Source of the DNA: Apiospora phragmitis
Lineage: Eukaryota > Ascomycota > Sordariomycetes > Amphisphaeriales > Apiosporaceae
DNA: 64,000 nucleotides
Direction of reading: 5' to 3'
Assembly (NCBI GenBank): GCA_038363925.1
Contig: JAQQWL010000013.1
Span: 2,480,001-2,544,000, forward strand
Below are positions 1-9,241 of the stretch, one piece after another (positions within the stretch are counted from its first letter, which is position 1; the number at the start of each line of letters is the position of its first letter). A program made the translations under genes and the position numbers. The notes beneath the pieces were generated by a model. The model was not told where the DNA came from. It made no database searches and saw only the letters and a list, made by a program, of their open reading frames with translations.

Positions 1-860
1 GGTGCTTCTCGGAGCCCAATTTCGGAGGTAGCATGTACTCGCCGTGTTTCGATCCAATGTGGGACACAGACCATCTGCCGAAGCAGCCCTGTCCGGGTGG
101 CATCCGGTCTAACATCATATTTCCCCTGTATGTGACTGTTGACTCTTCTGTCCCCCCTCATGGCCCGAGTTTTGGATCTAACATTTGGGGGAAAATCTAG
201 ATGCTGGGACGGGAAGAGCCTCGATAGCCCCGACCATCGCGAACACGTTGCACACCCAATCGGTGGGCCGCCATCTTTCTCCGTCGTCACTGGCACCTGC
301 CCAGAGAGCCACCCGGTGAAGATACCGCAGGTCATGTTAGAGGTAGGTGCTGCTTGTCCTCCTCGGAGTTACTACCCAGAGAAATCTGGCTAATACTACC
401 ATCCAAAATAGGTTAATTGGGATACTCGGGAATTCAATGATGAGAACGAGTGGCCCGAAGACGGGAGTCAGCCGCTTGTTCTTTCGACTGGGGACGAGTA
501 AGCTAAATCCCCCCACCAGTAGGGCTTCGCTAACTGGCACAAGCACCGGATATGGCCAACATGGAGACTACGTAGGTGCTTTTATTCTATTGGCGAGTGA
601 GAACAGGCCCGCTGACAAGAACCCCAAGGTCTTCGGCTGGCAAGACGACTCGCTACAGCTCGCCATGGACAACCAATGCTATCTCCGCAACTGTTCACTC
701 CTTCCGTCCCAGATGCCTCCCGATAAGAACAAATGCAACGTCCCCGTCACCGCCCCAGAGAACATAGATGGATGTAAGTTACTCTACTTGAGAATATTGA
801 CGTCAAAGTCGCTAACCAGCAGTAGGGATGGATACGCTTCCGGGTATGAGCATGGGGTAG
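1..860 (+). CDS. DUF1996 domain protein, 5' end cut by the window
   Basis: Probable secreted fungal protein of unknown biochemical role. The reading frame is open at base 1 and can be assembled from six exon pieces: 1-129, 200-342, 412-497, 544-571, 629-773 and 826-860. The first acceptor is approximate. The others join in phase and end at TAG 858-860. The translation shows DUF1996 landmarks in order: a PMWDTDH-like start, PCPGGIRSNI, CWDGKSLDSPDHREHVAHP, CPESHPVKIPQVM, EWPEDGSQPLVLSTGDD, TGYGQHGDYVFGW and a C-terminal DGWMDTLPGMSMG. The signal peptide and first Cys residues lie outside the window. Many family members have a C-terminal WSC or carbohydrate-binding extension; this one ends right after the domain. 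The family assignment is strong. The function is unknown. Confidence 0.85.
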
Positions 861-1209
861 AATTTCACCTGGGTTTCTTCAAAACGACATTCGAAGCCGG
901 ACTGCACCTGCTATTCCACAAGATCCGGTCATTGTCTCACAAAGGGCTGATTACAAGTACATCTCCATGTAACTATCGCTGTACTTCGCTACCTGGAACT
1001 TGACCTTTGCGGGTAACGCGCTTGTCACAGCCAATCCTGCAATTACGCATGTATTCATTCATGTTGAGCAGTGAAACTGATCCCCGCCAAGGGAGTAGTA
1101 ATGCATTAACCTATCACCGGTTTGGCAGCACGTTCGATTTGATCTGTCCATATGAGAAAGTAGGCAGGCTCTACTCCACATCTTGCCCCTGAATACCCAA
1201 TATACTTAA
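861..1209. other. intergenic, convergent 3' ends
   Basis: Space between the 3' ends of the DUF1996 gene and the GMC oxidoreductase. The short open frames here have no recognisable content. No RNA gene or repeat is seen. Confidence 0.6.
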
Positions 1210-3332
1210 TTACAAAGACCTGAGACCCAGCTCCTGAATGAAGATATCCGCCGCCCGCTCGCCGATTGCCATGGCCGTGTTGGCCGTATTCGCCGCCACG
1301 TTCTCGGGCGCGATGCTCAGGTCCGCGACCTTGAGGCGCCCGAGGCCGTGGACCCCCAGCCGCGAGTCGACGACGCCGCCGCGCTCCAGGGGGCGCATGG
1401 CGCAGGTCCCCAGCGAGTGCCACGTCGTGCCGACCCTATCGCGCACCCACCGCTCGATGACGGCGTCGTCCTCGGGCGTGTAGACGATGTCGGCCACCAC
1501 CGCCCTACCATCGTTGTCTGTAGGTAAAACTGTTGATTCGTCACCGGTAAGCAGCGCGGCGGCCGAGTCGGCCGCGAACGGCGGGTGCGTCCCGGGCAGC
1601 TCGCCGCGGTACATGGAGGGCATGCGACGCGCGATCTCGCGCTGCTTCTTGTAGACCCAGACGTGCTTCTGGACGTCGAGCGGGTCGGCGAGGAAATCGG
1701 TCGCGAAATCGACGGGCGCGTCTGGGTCGGCCGCGTGCGTGATGTGCACGTCGCCGCGCGAGTAGGGGTACACCGTGAAAGCGGACACGGTGTAGTATTG
1801 GCCCGGTGTCATGTCCGGTGTCAAGGGACCGGGGAAGCTGTGGAATCACACGAAGGTTTGTGTTAGTCATCTATCAAAGGGTGTGGGTGGCATATTGGAC
1901 TAGCTGAGAGAGGGGAACGTACGCGTTCGCGGGAGCCATCATTGCCAAGGGTTTGTTCTCGTTATGTTTGAAGTCCCGCTCATAAGCGGCCTGGAACTCA
2001 GGCCCCAGCGCGGCCACCTCGGCGTCGCTGGGCCGCAGCTTGCAGGTGACGTCCTGCGCGTTCCAGCCCAGGATGGGGGCGTTGGTCCGCAGGAGCTCGC
2101 CCATGTCGACCCGCCCCGCAATGACGGCGTCGGCCGTCTCGTCCGGGTCCAGGGCCGTCTTGTACGTGTACGTCATCAGGTGGTGGTCTTGGTAGTTGCG
2201 CCCGACGCCCGGGATGTGCGCGACGAGGGGCGCCACCTGGGCGGCATCGAGGATGGCGGCGTCGCCCACGCCCGACCGCTCCAGGATCAGCGGGGTGCCG
2301 AAGGTGCCGGCGGACAGAATAACCATCTTCTCGACTCGGATGCTGCGGACTTGGACGGGGGTGTTCTGCTGGAACTTGGGGTTGCCGCGGTACTCGACGC
2401 CCACGGCCTTCTGGCCCTCGAACAGGACCCGCGTCACCTGGCTCTGCACCAACACGTGTAGGTTCGGATTGTTACCGCCGCTCTCGTCTTTCAGCTTGGG
2501 ATGCAGGTAGGCGTGCGCCGTGTCGGAGCGCAGACCCTCGGCGCTGACGAAGCGCCGCGCCCGCTGGACGCCGTTGTTGCTGTCCAGGTCCTGGAGGTCG
2601 ACGTGCTCGGGGTAGCCGAGCTGGGCGGCAGCTTTGATGAACTCGTCCTGGGACCGCTTGGCGACGTAATTGCCTTCCGAGACGGCGATCGGGCCCTTGT
2701 CGCCGTGGATATCTGTCCTGCCGGGTCCGACATAGGTTTCGAGCTAACGCAGAAAAGGGGGAGGTTAGTGAACACGGTACTTTGGACGGCCACGCCAAAA
2801 AACGGAATGCGCGCATGGGTTAGCTCGGGTACCCAACTTGCCTTTTTCAAGTACGGAATCATCTCGTCGGCCGACCAGCCTTCGGCCTTCCAGGAGTCCC
2901 AGTCGTGGCGCTGCGCGCGCGTGTACTGCATCATGTTGACCGAGGAGCCGCCGCCCAGAATGCCGCCCGCCGGCACCGTGAGCTTCCGGCCCCCGATCTG
3001 GGGCTCGGCGCGCCCCGTGTACAACAGGGTGGTGTCGCTCGTCGGCGCCAGGTGCGCCATAAACAGGAGCGGGTGCGCGATCGACGGGTCGTCCGCGTTG
3101 TTGCGCCCGCCCTCGATCACCAGCACCGAGAGGGCCGGGTCCGCCTCGCTCAGTCGGGCGGCGACGATGCAGCCGGCCGTTCCGCCTTGTTGACGCAATT
3201 GTTAGTTGGCCAGCCAGCCAGTCAGTCAGTCAGTCAGTCAGTCAACGTGGACGGATTGGGCTAGTGCTTACCTCCGGCAACGATCACGTCTACCTTCTCG
3301 ATTTCATCGGGGAGTTGAGTGTAAAGTGGCAT
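1210..3332 (-). CDS. GMC oxidoreductase, alcohol/methanol-oxidase-like
   Basis: FAD-dependent alcohol oxidase-like enzyme that would oxidise an alcohol and yield an aldehyde and H2O2. Four exons (3272-3332, 2842-3185, 1923-2743, 1210-1837) give about 617 aa, normal for the family, and all splice phases agree. The start is the ATG at 3332, followed by the N-terminal dinucleotide-binding strand VDVIVAGGGTAGC. FAD contacts follow: LVIEGG, then GGGSSVNMMQYTRA (first GMC signature) with DWDSWKAEGWSADEM, the second-signature region LSAGTFGTPLILERSGVG, and PYSRGDVHIT. The C-terminal catalytic segment is WHSLGTCAM plus APENVAANTANTAMAIGE. The WHSLGTCAM end and the lack of an obvious signal peptide favour peroxisomal or cytosolic alcohol-oxidase relatives over secreted glucose oxidases. 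The end LRSL is not a clear PTS1. Intron 2 (2744-2841) appears to be a GC-AG intron. Confidence 0.9.
3209..3244. repeat. (CAGC)n/(AGTC)n microsatellite inside GMC intron 1
   Basis: Two or three CAGC units run into about six AGTC units. They fill almost half of the 86-nt first intron (3186-3271) of the GMC gene, so the repeat is transcribed but spliced out. Confidence 0.85.
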
Positions 3333-4979
3333 TCTCACTTATGATGATGCAAGATATATGTCTGTGAGGAGTGGGAGATGGAGGTCAGGTAGTCTTGAGA
3401 GCTGCACTGCGGGAATCAGGAGGTATTATGTATAAGCTATGTGTACTTATCCATAGCTACATGAAAGGCAGAAGTCAAGATATATATGTAATCTTCGTAT
3501 AACTCTCTGGGCGACCCCGCAATATTAGCTGTTCCAATGGGTGATTCTGTCTTCTGGCTTAGAACCTTACACCATAGAGCTACGTTGGCACTTTTACCCA
3601 AGATGGCCAGGCGTGGCGTCATCTTCGGAGGGACTTGGTATCGCGTAAGCTCCTTACTTAGGTACTTTCGGAGCAACTGTTCTCAATCACCAATTTCCAC
3701 ATGCACCCAGTTGATTGGCTCCCTACAGCAGCAAGAGGAATGAGGATCCGACCCAGCTGCGTACTGTGAGTTCCGCCGGCCGGCGGTTTGGTAAACGGCC
3801 TACCTTCATGTCCCAGTCTCTATGCAGCTCCGGACTTTTTATCCAGCTGGGGGCCGCCAGAAACTGGATTGCACCCGGTTCTGGGCTCGAGATATTAAGC
3901 CCTGGCTGTCTTGTCCATTAGGACTTGGGTTTAGGTACGACCACGGGGACTCTCAAGGGGTTATGGAAATCGATCGATCACGCTCCTCAAGCCGATGTTG
4001 CTGGTTTGTTGTGTCAGGACACGCTTCTGCGCGTAGGGGCCTCGTACCAGTAGTAATACCGAGTACTCTCTTCTGGCGGGAGTGAGAAATATGCAGCGCG
4101 AGTATGCCATCTGGGCATGGCCCCGAGTATGTTGTCAGTGTCTGGTCTGGTAGCGACGTCACGGTAAGGAAATTTGCGTTGCTGCACTGGTGGGAATTGG
4201 GGGCTATTGGCTATCTCCATCAAAATTTAGGGCGCGACAATTGGAATTTGCAATGGGCTAATATCAAAATCATTTTCTTACCTAATCTTGCCTAAGTTCC
4301 TAAGACCCGAATGTTCACAAGAACATGGAGAAGGTTAATTAAGTATGCAAGATTACGGGATTTTCACGAGTGAAAATGTCAATTGCTGATAGTTCGTTCG
4401 CTGTTGACCTATTTTCAGTCGCGGTTTGGTGAACCACTATGGGTCGAGAGCAAGCAATAGTGCCCTAATGTCGCTGGAACTCTAGCGCTGAAGCATTCGT
4501 AGATAGCCCTGCTGGAGCTCTCCTTGTTCCCCAACCCCCGCATTGTTCACTGACCTGTCTCCTCTGTTCCACTCAACGGGACCGGCATCTTTGCCACTGA
4601 TTCTCGTCTTGTGTTTAGTTCCAGGTAATATTTCTCAAGCAGCTCGTGAAGTCCCTTTTTTTTACTCTCCCTTTAAGTCTTCCACTGTCGCGTTGGGAAT
4701 GTGTTGAAAGTTGGGCAATTGAAGGTGGAAACTCAAGGAAGGCAGGCGGCGTAGCGGAAAGTGAATGATGGCTGCAACTTGAGTGATGATGAGCATCCCA
4801 GACCAGCTCCCACGCTTCATCGGTATAATTCGCTAGACTCCAATTATGCAACTACACCTATAAGCACCAGCAAATCGCACTTCCACTTCGCTGCAACAGA
4901 TACTGGCTTTTCCTCGTCCTCCACAATACAAACCTGTTAATCATGGCACCCACCAGGACGCACAGCATCAATCACCCCC
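3333..4979. other. gene-poor interval
   Basis: No convincing gene in about 1.6 kb. The only hint is a minus-strand frame at 3437-3676 that begins LRKYLSKELTRYQVPPK, reminiscent of the tail of acyl-CoA ligases, but the family's catalytic Lys region does not follow. It may be an eroded fragment. Confidence 0.5.
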
Positions 4980-5842
4980 GAGACGTCACCATGCGTTTCG
5001 TTATTGGCTATGTGAGATTGTCTCCCTCGCGGTGTCGGTGATACTGATCGCCTCTACCGTTGGCATACTATGTCATTATGAAGGCCAACACTCTGATCGC
5101 TTGCTATCCACCATATTGCGCACCACTATGCCGGTGGCCGCCGCCGAGGTCATCAGTCATTCTAAATGGGATTGGTTCCGTCAGCCACGACCCTTGAGCC
5201 ATCTGAACGACACTGAAAGCGCTAGCCGAAGCGTGGCAAGTTCCTTCGAGCTGCTCTTCAATGCGCCGCGAGCCTCACTGGGCATCGTTGCCGCCCTCGT
5301 GACCACCTCCCTGGCTATAGGGTATTTTACACAGCAAGCCCTCAAAACGGTGGCTGCCCCTATATCCTGGAAGATGCAAATGCCTCCACTCCATCCGCGC
5401 ATTCCATGCCTGGAAGACCAAGTATTTCCTCATCACGGCTGGTCAGTGGGATATAGATGCTGATGTGAAGGGTGCCATGATCCAGGCTATGACCAATTCC
5501 AGTGCATTTCCTTCTTCTGTCGATGATATCACGCTGTCGTCTGTGGCCATGTGCCAACAACTCGGACGCACTGGACTGTCCGCACCACGTCAAAGCGAGT
5601 ATCAGGGGCAATATCCAGGTTACGGACTACACAGCAATAACTTGCGCCTTCTGTCCGTGTATGAAGAACTATCACAACGACAGGCAGCCCATGCGGAAGA
5701 GCTCCCTGTTCCCGCTACTGTTCCACAGCCTCCTCGCCAGCAAGCCAGTAGCCACGATGTCGGGCCCAAGGTCGGTCATGAACCTCGAGGAGATGCGAGG
5801 AGAGGCATCGGTCAAACTGGCCAAGTTCAGGAAAGGTCATGA
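4980..5842 (+). pseudogene. DUF3176-type membrane protein relic
   Basis: DUF3176 proteins are Pezizomycotina membrane proteins of about 600 aa with N- and C-terminal transmembrane helices and no known activity. Frame 4981-5460 keeps the N-terminal layout: RYWLCEIVSLAVSVILIAS (first helix), AEVISHSKWDWFRQPRPL, then FELLFNAPRASLGIVAALVT (second helix). The frame has no ATG; the nearest ATG (4943) is one frame off and stops at once. Later blocks appear in other frames: DIDADVKGAMIQAM near 5450-5500, and TDYTAITCAFCPCMKNYH near 5620-5670, which resembles the family's Cys-containing ectodomain end. The C-terminal helices are missing. Total length is about half of normal. A decayed copy is the best explanation; unusual splicing is less likely. 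Confidence 0.5.
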
Positions 5843-6080
5843 TGCTGGATCCGTGGATGTGGGGGATGCCTCAGGATTGAATGGACACAGATCATCGTGC
5901 ATAAAGACTGAAGGACACTAACCCGCGTAATCGGCAAGTCAGCATTTAGGGGCAGGCTTATGCAAAATAAGCACTGCCACCAAAACGGAAAGTAGACAGT
6001 GCAATACCGTCATGGCTTGGATAGTTGCAAATATTATTTGTTCTTTATCATGGAATGGAGCCTGATTGTTATTGATGGTA

Positions 6081-7193
6081 TTACTTGACAGTTGTCCACG
6101 AGTCGAGTTCCCTCAGAAATCCTACGATAAGGCTCGAGACTCGTGCCGGCGCCTCGATCGGCAGCAGATGCCCGGCACCGGGTATGGTGACCAGCTTCGC
6201 GCCCCGAATCACGCCGCACACCTCCGCCCGGACGCGCGCCATGGGCTCGACCTTGTCCTCCTCCCCCGCGCACACCAGCACCGGCACGTCGATTGCTTCC
6301 GCCCACGCGGACACGTCCTCCCCCATGGCGTACGCCGGCCAAGCCGCCCGGGCCGCGGCGCTGCCCCGCAGCATGTCGTTTACCAGAGCCTCCACCACCA
6401 CATCGACGGCGGCGGCGCCTTCGTCTTCGTCTTCGTCTGACCAGGAGGAAGACCAGGAGGAAGACTCTTGTCCCCCCTCGACTTTGCGCAAGCTACCAGG
6501 AGAAAGAAGGACGTTGCGCGTTACGAACTCGGCCGCTTCCCGGGTCTCGTACGCGTGGATCTGCTGCTTGCGCAGGGCGTCCGGCAGCTCCAGCGACCGC
6601 GCCGGCGCCGGCGCCAGCAGAACCAGGGCCTTTGTGATCAGCCGCTGCCGGTCATTATTCTGTTTCTGTTGCCGCTGCGTACTTTTGTTTTTGTTCTCGA
6701 AACAGGAGCGGCCCGAGACCACCTGCGCGACTTTGCCGCCCATGGAGTGCCCGACGAGGACCACGTTCCGTAGGCGCAGGTGTTGCATCAAGGCCTCTAC
6801 GTCCGAGGCGAGACTTGAGATGGAGTAGTTGTAGTAATGGCTGCTGGGGGAAGATGATGGTGCAGAGCTGTCTGAGGAGTGCGAAGAAGGGGAGGAGGAA
6901 GAGGAGGAGGAAGATCTGGAACTGGAACAGCTGAGGGGACCTGTGGATCTTCCCCAGCCTCGGAAGTCCAACGCAAGCACTTGATGATGAGGAGCAGCAG
7001 CGCGGTCATCGCCATCTTCGTCGTCGTCATCTTGGCCGCCAAGAAGGGTGTCGAGGACGGGGGAGTACATCTTGTATGAGCCGCCCCAGAAATGCAGGAA
7101 GAAAAGAAGTCTGGCGGTCGGGTCCGTGAGGTTGGTCACGTATGAGAGCTCTGTGTCTTCCGAGACGGTGAAAGTCTCTCGTCGTAGAGGCAT
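6081..7193 (-). CDS. alpha/beta hydrolase
   Basis: Single-exon hydrolase of 370 aa, probably cytosolic, substrate unknown. The chosen start is the ATG at 7193 (MPLRRETFTVSED). The frame extends 98 codons further upstream, but that part shows no fold signal. Visible elements: oxyanion-hole region FFLHFWGGS (about residues 31-39), LDFRGWGRST (75-84), nucleophile elbow VGHSMGG with Ser150, the acid in CAGEEDKVEP, and the catalytic His in PGAGHLLPIEAP near the C-terminus. Two low-complexity insertions stand out: an acidic DDDDEDGDD loop (about 55-63) and a Ser-rich stretch (about 88-118), both between core strands and thus likely surface loops. The sequence resembles the general AB_hydrolase_1 group, and no closer function can be named. 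The GC-rich coding part contrasts with AT-rich flanks. Confidence 0.85.
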   Translation of the reverse strand: MPLRRETFTVSEDTELSYVTNLTDPTARLLFFLHFWGGSYKMYSPVLDTLLGGQDDDDEDGDDRAAAPHHQVLALDFRGWGRSTGPLSCSSSRSSSSSSSSPSSHSSDSSAPSSSPSSHYYNYSISSLASDVEALMQHLRLRNVVLVGHSMGGKVAQVVSGRSCFENKNKSTQRQQKQNNDRQRLITKALVLLAPAPARSLELPDALRKQQIHAYETREAAEFVTRNVLLSPGSLRKVEGGQESSSWSSSWSDEDEDEGAAAVDVVVEALVNDMLRGSAAARAAWPAYAMGEDVSAWAEAIDVPVLVCAGEEDKVEPMARVRAEVCGVIRGAKLVTIPGAGHLLPIEAPARVSSLIVGFLRELDSWTTVK

Positions 7194-7785
7194 CTTATCC
7201 TTTTTGGGTCGTCTGTACTGTATGTACCGTGTTGGAGCACTATAGCTATCACTGTTGGTGGAAGCAGTAGTATTGACATGGGGCCCAGAGGTTTTAAGCT
7301 CTAACTGCCCAAGAGTGGCCAAACAACTTATCAATGCAGTATATGTATCATAGAGTCGGGTCTCACTAAGAACTCTAACTCCGAGTTGCATCGGCATAAA
7401 GAGAGTTCGCACTTTGTATAGTAGCTCGCCATGACTCATTTGTGTGACTATATTACAGCAACCGGCTCTAACAACTCTCAAGCTCATACCATGAGAAGTT
7501 GTGCTTTTGGATTCAGTTAGTCTCCGGCTTCCCCGGATGAGACACGGACGGCCCCCCAGGTTTGAAGACCGTCAGGCGATCATCTTTGTTGTGTCTAGTA
7601 ACTGCTCGTGGCGACAAGGGGTTGTGGGTGAGTACCTAAGGTTAAGTAAGCGGAGCAGGGGTAGCAAGAGAATGGTCGGTCCCGATTCCCGATTCTAGCC
7701 GCCATCTCCGGTCGCCGATATAGAGTTAAAAACGCTCGAAAATTCTCATTCGATGTAGCCTGGATATCGCGACGTATTCTAGCTA
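7194..7785. other. intergenic upstream of the hydrolase
   Basis: Probable promoter and leader of the minus-strand hydrolase. The open frame reaching 7487 lacks any recognisable domain. No repeat is seen. Confidence 0.5.
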
Positions 7786-7857
7786 GGACCGGTGGCGCAG
7801 CGGTAGCGCGTCTGATTCCAGTCCAGAAGGTCATCCGTTCAAATCGGGTCCGGTTCA
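7786..7857 (+). tRNA. tRNA-Trp (anticodon CCA), possibly degenerate
   Basis: A 72-nt cloverleaf can be folded by eye. The acceptor GGACCGG pairs with CCGGTTC (one G-T), discriminator A. The D arm is GCGC/GCGC with loop AGCGGTA. The anticodon loop TTCCAGT has CCA at positions 34-36. The T arm ATCCG/CGGGT carries the loop TTCAAAT. TTTT at 7862-7865 would end Pol III transcription. The body matches the eukaryotic tRNA-Trp pattern (TGGCGCA...GGTAGCGCGTCTGA). Oddities: the anticodon stem TCTGA/CCAGA has an A-C mismatch next to the loop, and there is no intron, although some fungal tRNA-Trp genes have one. A decayed copy is possible. Confidence 0.7.
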
Positions 7858-8365
7858 AAACTTTTGCCCGTCTGTTGTCCGCATCGTCACCGGGTGACGA
7901 CGTATTTTGCTTTTTGGGGGCTCCGGTGCAGCAAACTGACAACTCCTAATCTGAAACGCAAAGATTAAGTATGTAGGCACCCTATCTCGCATGCTCGCGC
8001 GCCGGTTGCACGCATGTGCATTATTCATTCATTTCCACAATAACACCAAAGTCACGAACGTGCATCATAGCAAGTTTTTTGCTTCAACGCCCATGTATTT
8101 CTCAGATGCCGCTCTTGATCGCACACAAGATTTTGATGTTCATTAGTTTGAGATCTGGGATGTTATCAGACTTTCATGAGACTTCAGGCCCTTGGGCTGT
8201 ACCCGTAACTCTATCCAGTTCTATTTCAGCTTGATCCGACTTCACTCGCCAAACCTTAGAACAACCTCATTCTTCAATTTTAATGATATCCCTATGCGAT
8301 CCTCGCTATTACGCCATCATCGTTATTCATCATATTCCAATAGAAGTGGTGTCTATACGCCATAA
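7858..8365. other. intergenic
   Basis: Contains the Pol III terminator of the tRNA and the 3' flank of the secreted-protein gene. Nothing else is seen. Confidence 0.5.
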
Positions 8366-9178
8366 TCAAGGGCCGTACTCAGGCCAGTCGATGGACGCAA
8401 CATCCGCATAACAGTTGACAGTGTTGGCGAACTCGTGGCTCGACATGCTGCCTGAGGGCAGCGCGGGCAGCTCCGCGCACTGCGGCACCAGCGTGATGGC
8501 GACGCAGTTCTCGGGCACGTGGCGGACGTAGCGCCCCGTGGTCGAGTCGAATGTGTCGAACATTGCGCGCACCGTGATGTAGTTGGTGTGGTAGTAGGGC
8601 TCCGTCTGGTTGCAGGCCACGTAGGTGCCCGGCGCCGGGGTCCGGAGGATCGGGTAGTGCTCGGGGAACTGTGCGAGCTGGATCCCGACCTGGCCCGACC
8701 CGGCGTTGATGCTGATGCCGTGCAGGACCCCCTCGGTGTCCGCCTGGTCGTCCACCGCGATGCCCCAGGGGAAGAGCGGGGTGCCGCCGTCGCTCAGGGT
8801 GTGGGCTTGGTTGTAGCGGGTTTGCTCCGCGGTGCCTGCATTCCGATGGTGATTAGATGCACGTACTTTCTAGGTTTCATTTTGTTTCTGTCTCTTCTTC
8901 TTTCGAGTAGGGTACAGAAACGTACCATTTTGGTAGAATAGTTGCCCCTTGCTGGCGGCCAGGACAGCATCGTTCAAACCTGCGCCCACGTGGATACCAC
9001 TGAGCTGCCAGCTGTTAACGGGAGGTGTGAAGTCCTGGGATGGGTCGGTGAGGTTGGCAATCAGGTGGAAGCCCTTGGATTGCTGAGTAGGCGGGTAGTG
9101 AGGAACCACCTGGCGGCTCTCCAGGGGAGCTGCGGCGGCAAGGCCGAGGGCGTTTAGCGATAGAACTGCACTGAGCAT
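8366..9178 (-). CDS. small secreted protein (DUF7907-like)
   Basis: Two exons (8926-9178 and 8366-8835; 90-nt intron with donor GTACGT and acceptor TGCAG) give 240 aa. The N-terminus MLSAVLSLNALGLAAAAP is a classical signal peptide with cleavage after the Ala run, followed by LESRQ (possibly a short propeptide). The mature part starts KGFHLIANLTDPSQDF, continues SWQLSGIHVGAGLNDAVL, and crosses the intron at QNGT/AEQTRYNQ. The C-terminal part has a few Cys residues (for example ENCVAITLVPQC and NCYADV) that could form disulfides. The pattern resembles a family of fungal extracellular proteins that I recall being labelled DUF7907; the label is from memory. Activity is unknown. A role at the cell surface or in host or substrate interaction is only inference. 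Confidence 0.8.
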
Positions 9179-9230
9179 GATGAAATGTAATTAGCGAGTG
9201 GAATTAATGATTAGATCTTCTGAATGCAGA

Positions 9231-9241
9231 GTATATATATG
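9231..9241 (-). promoter_or_regulatory. TATA-like element of the secreted-protein gene
   Basis: An alternating TATATATAT tract lies about 55-65 nt upstream of the ATG at 9178. A second TTATATAG lies near 9311. Position suggests a core promoter, but no start site can be fixed from sequence alone. Confidence 0.4.

Noticed and set aside
3437..3676. Possible acyl-CoA ligase C-terminal fragment
   Set aside because: Only the LSKELTRYQVP stretch resembles the family; the GK catalytic loop region and the rest of the enzyme are missing.
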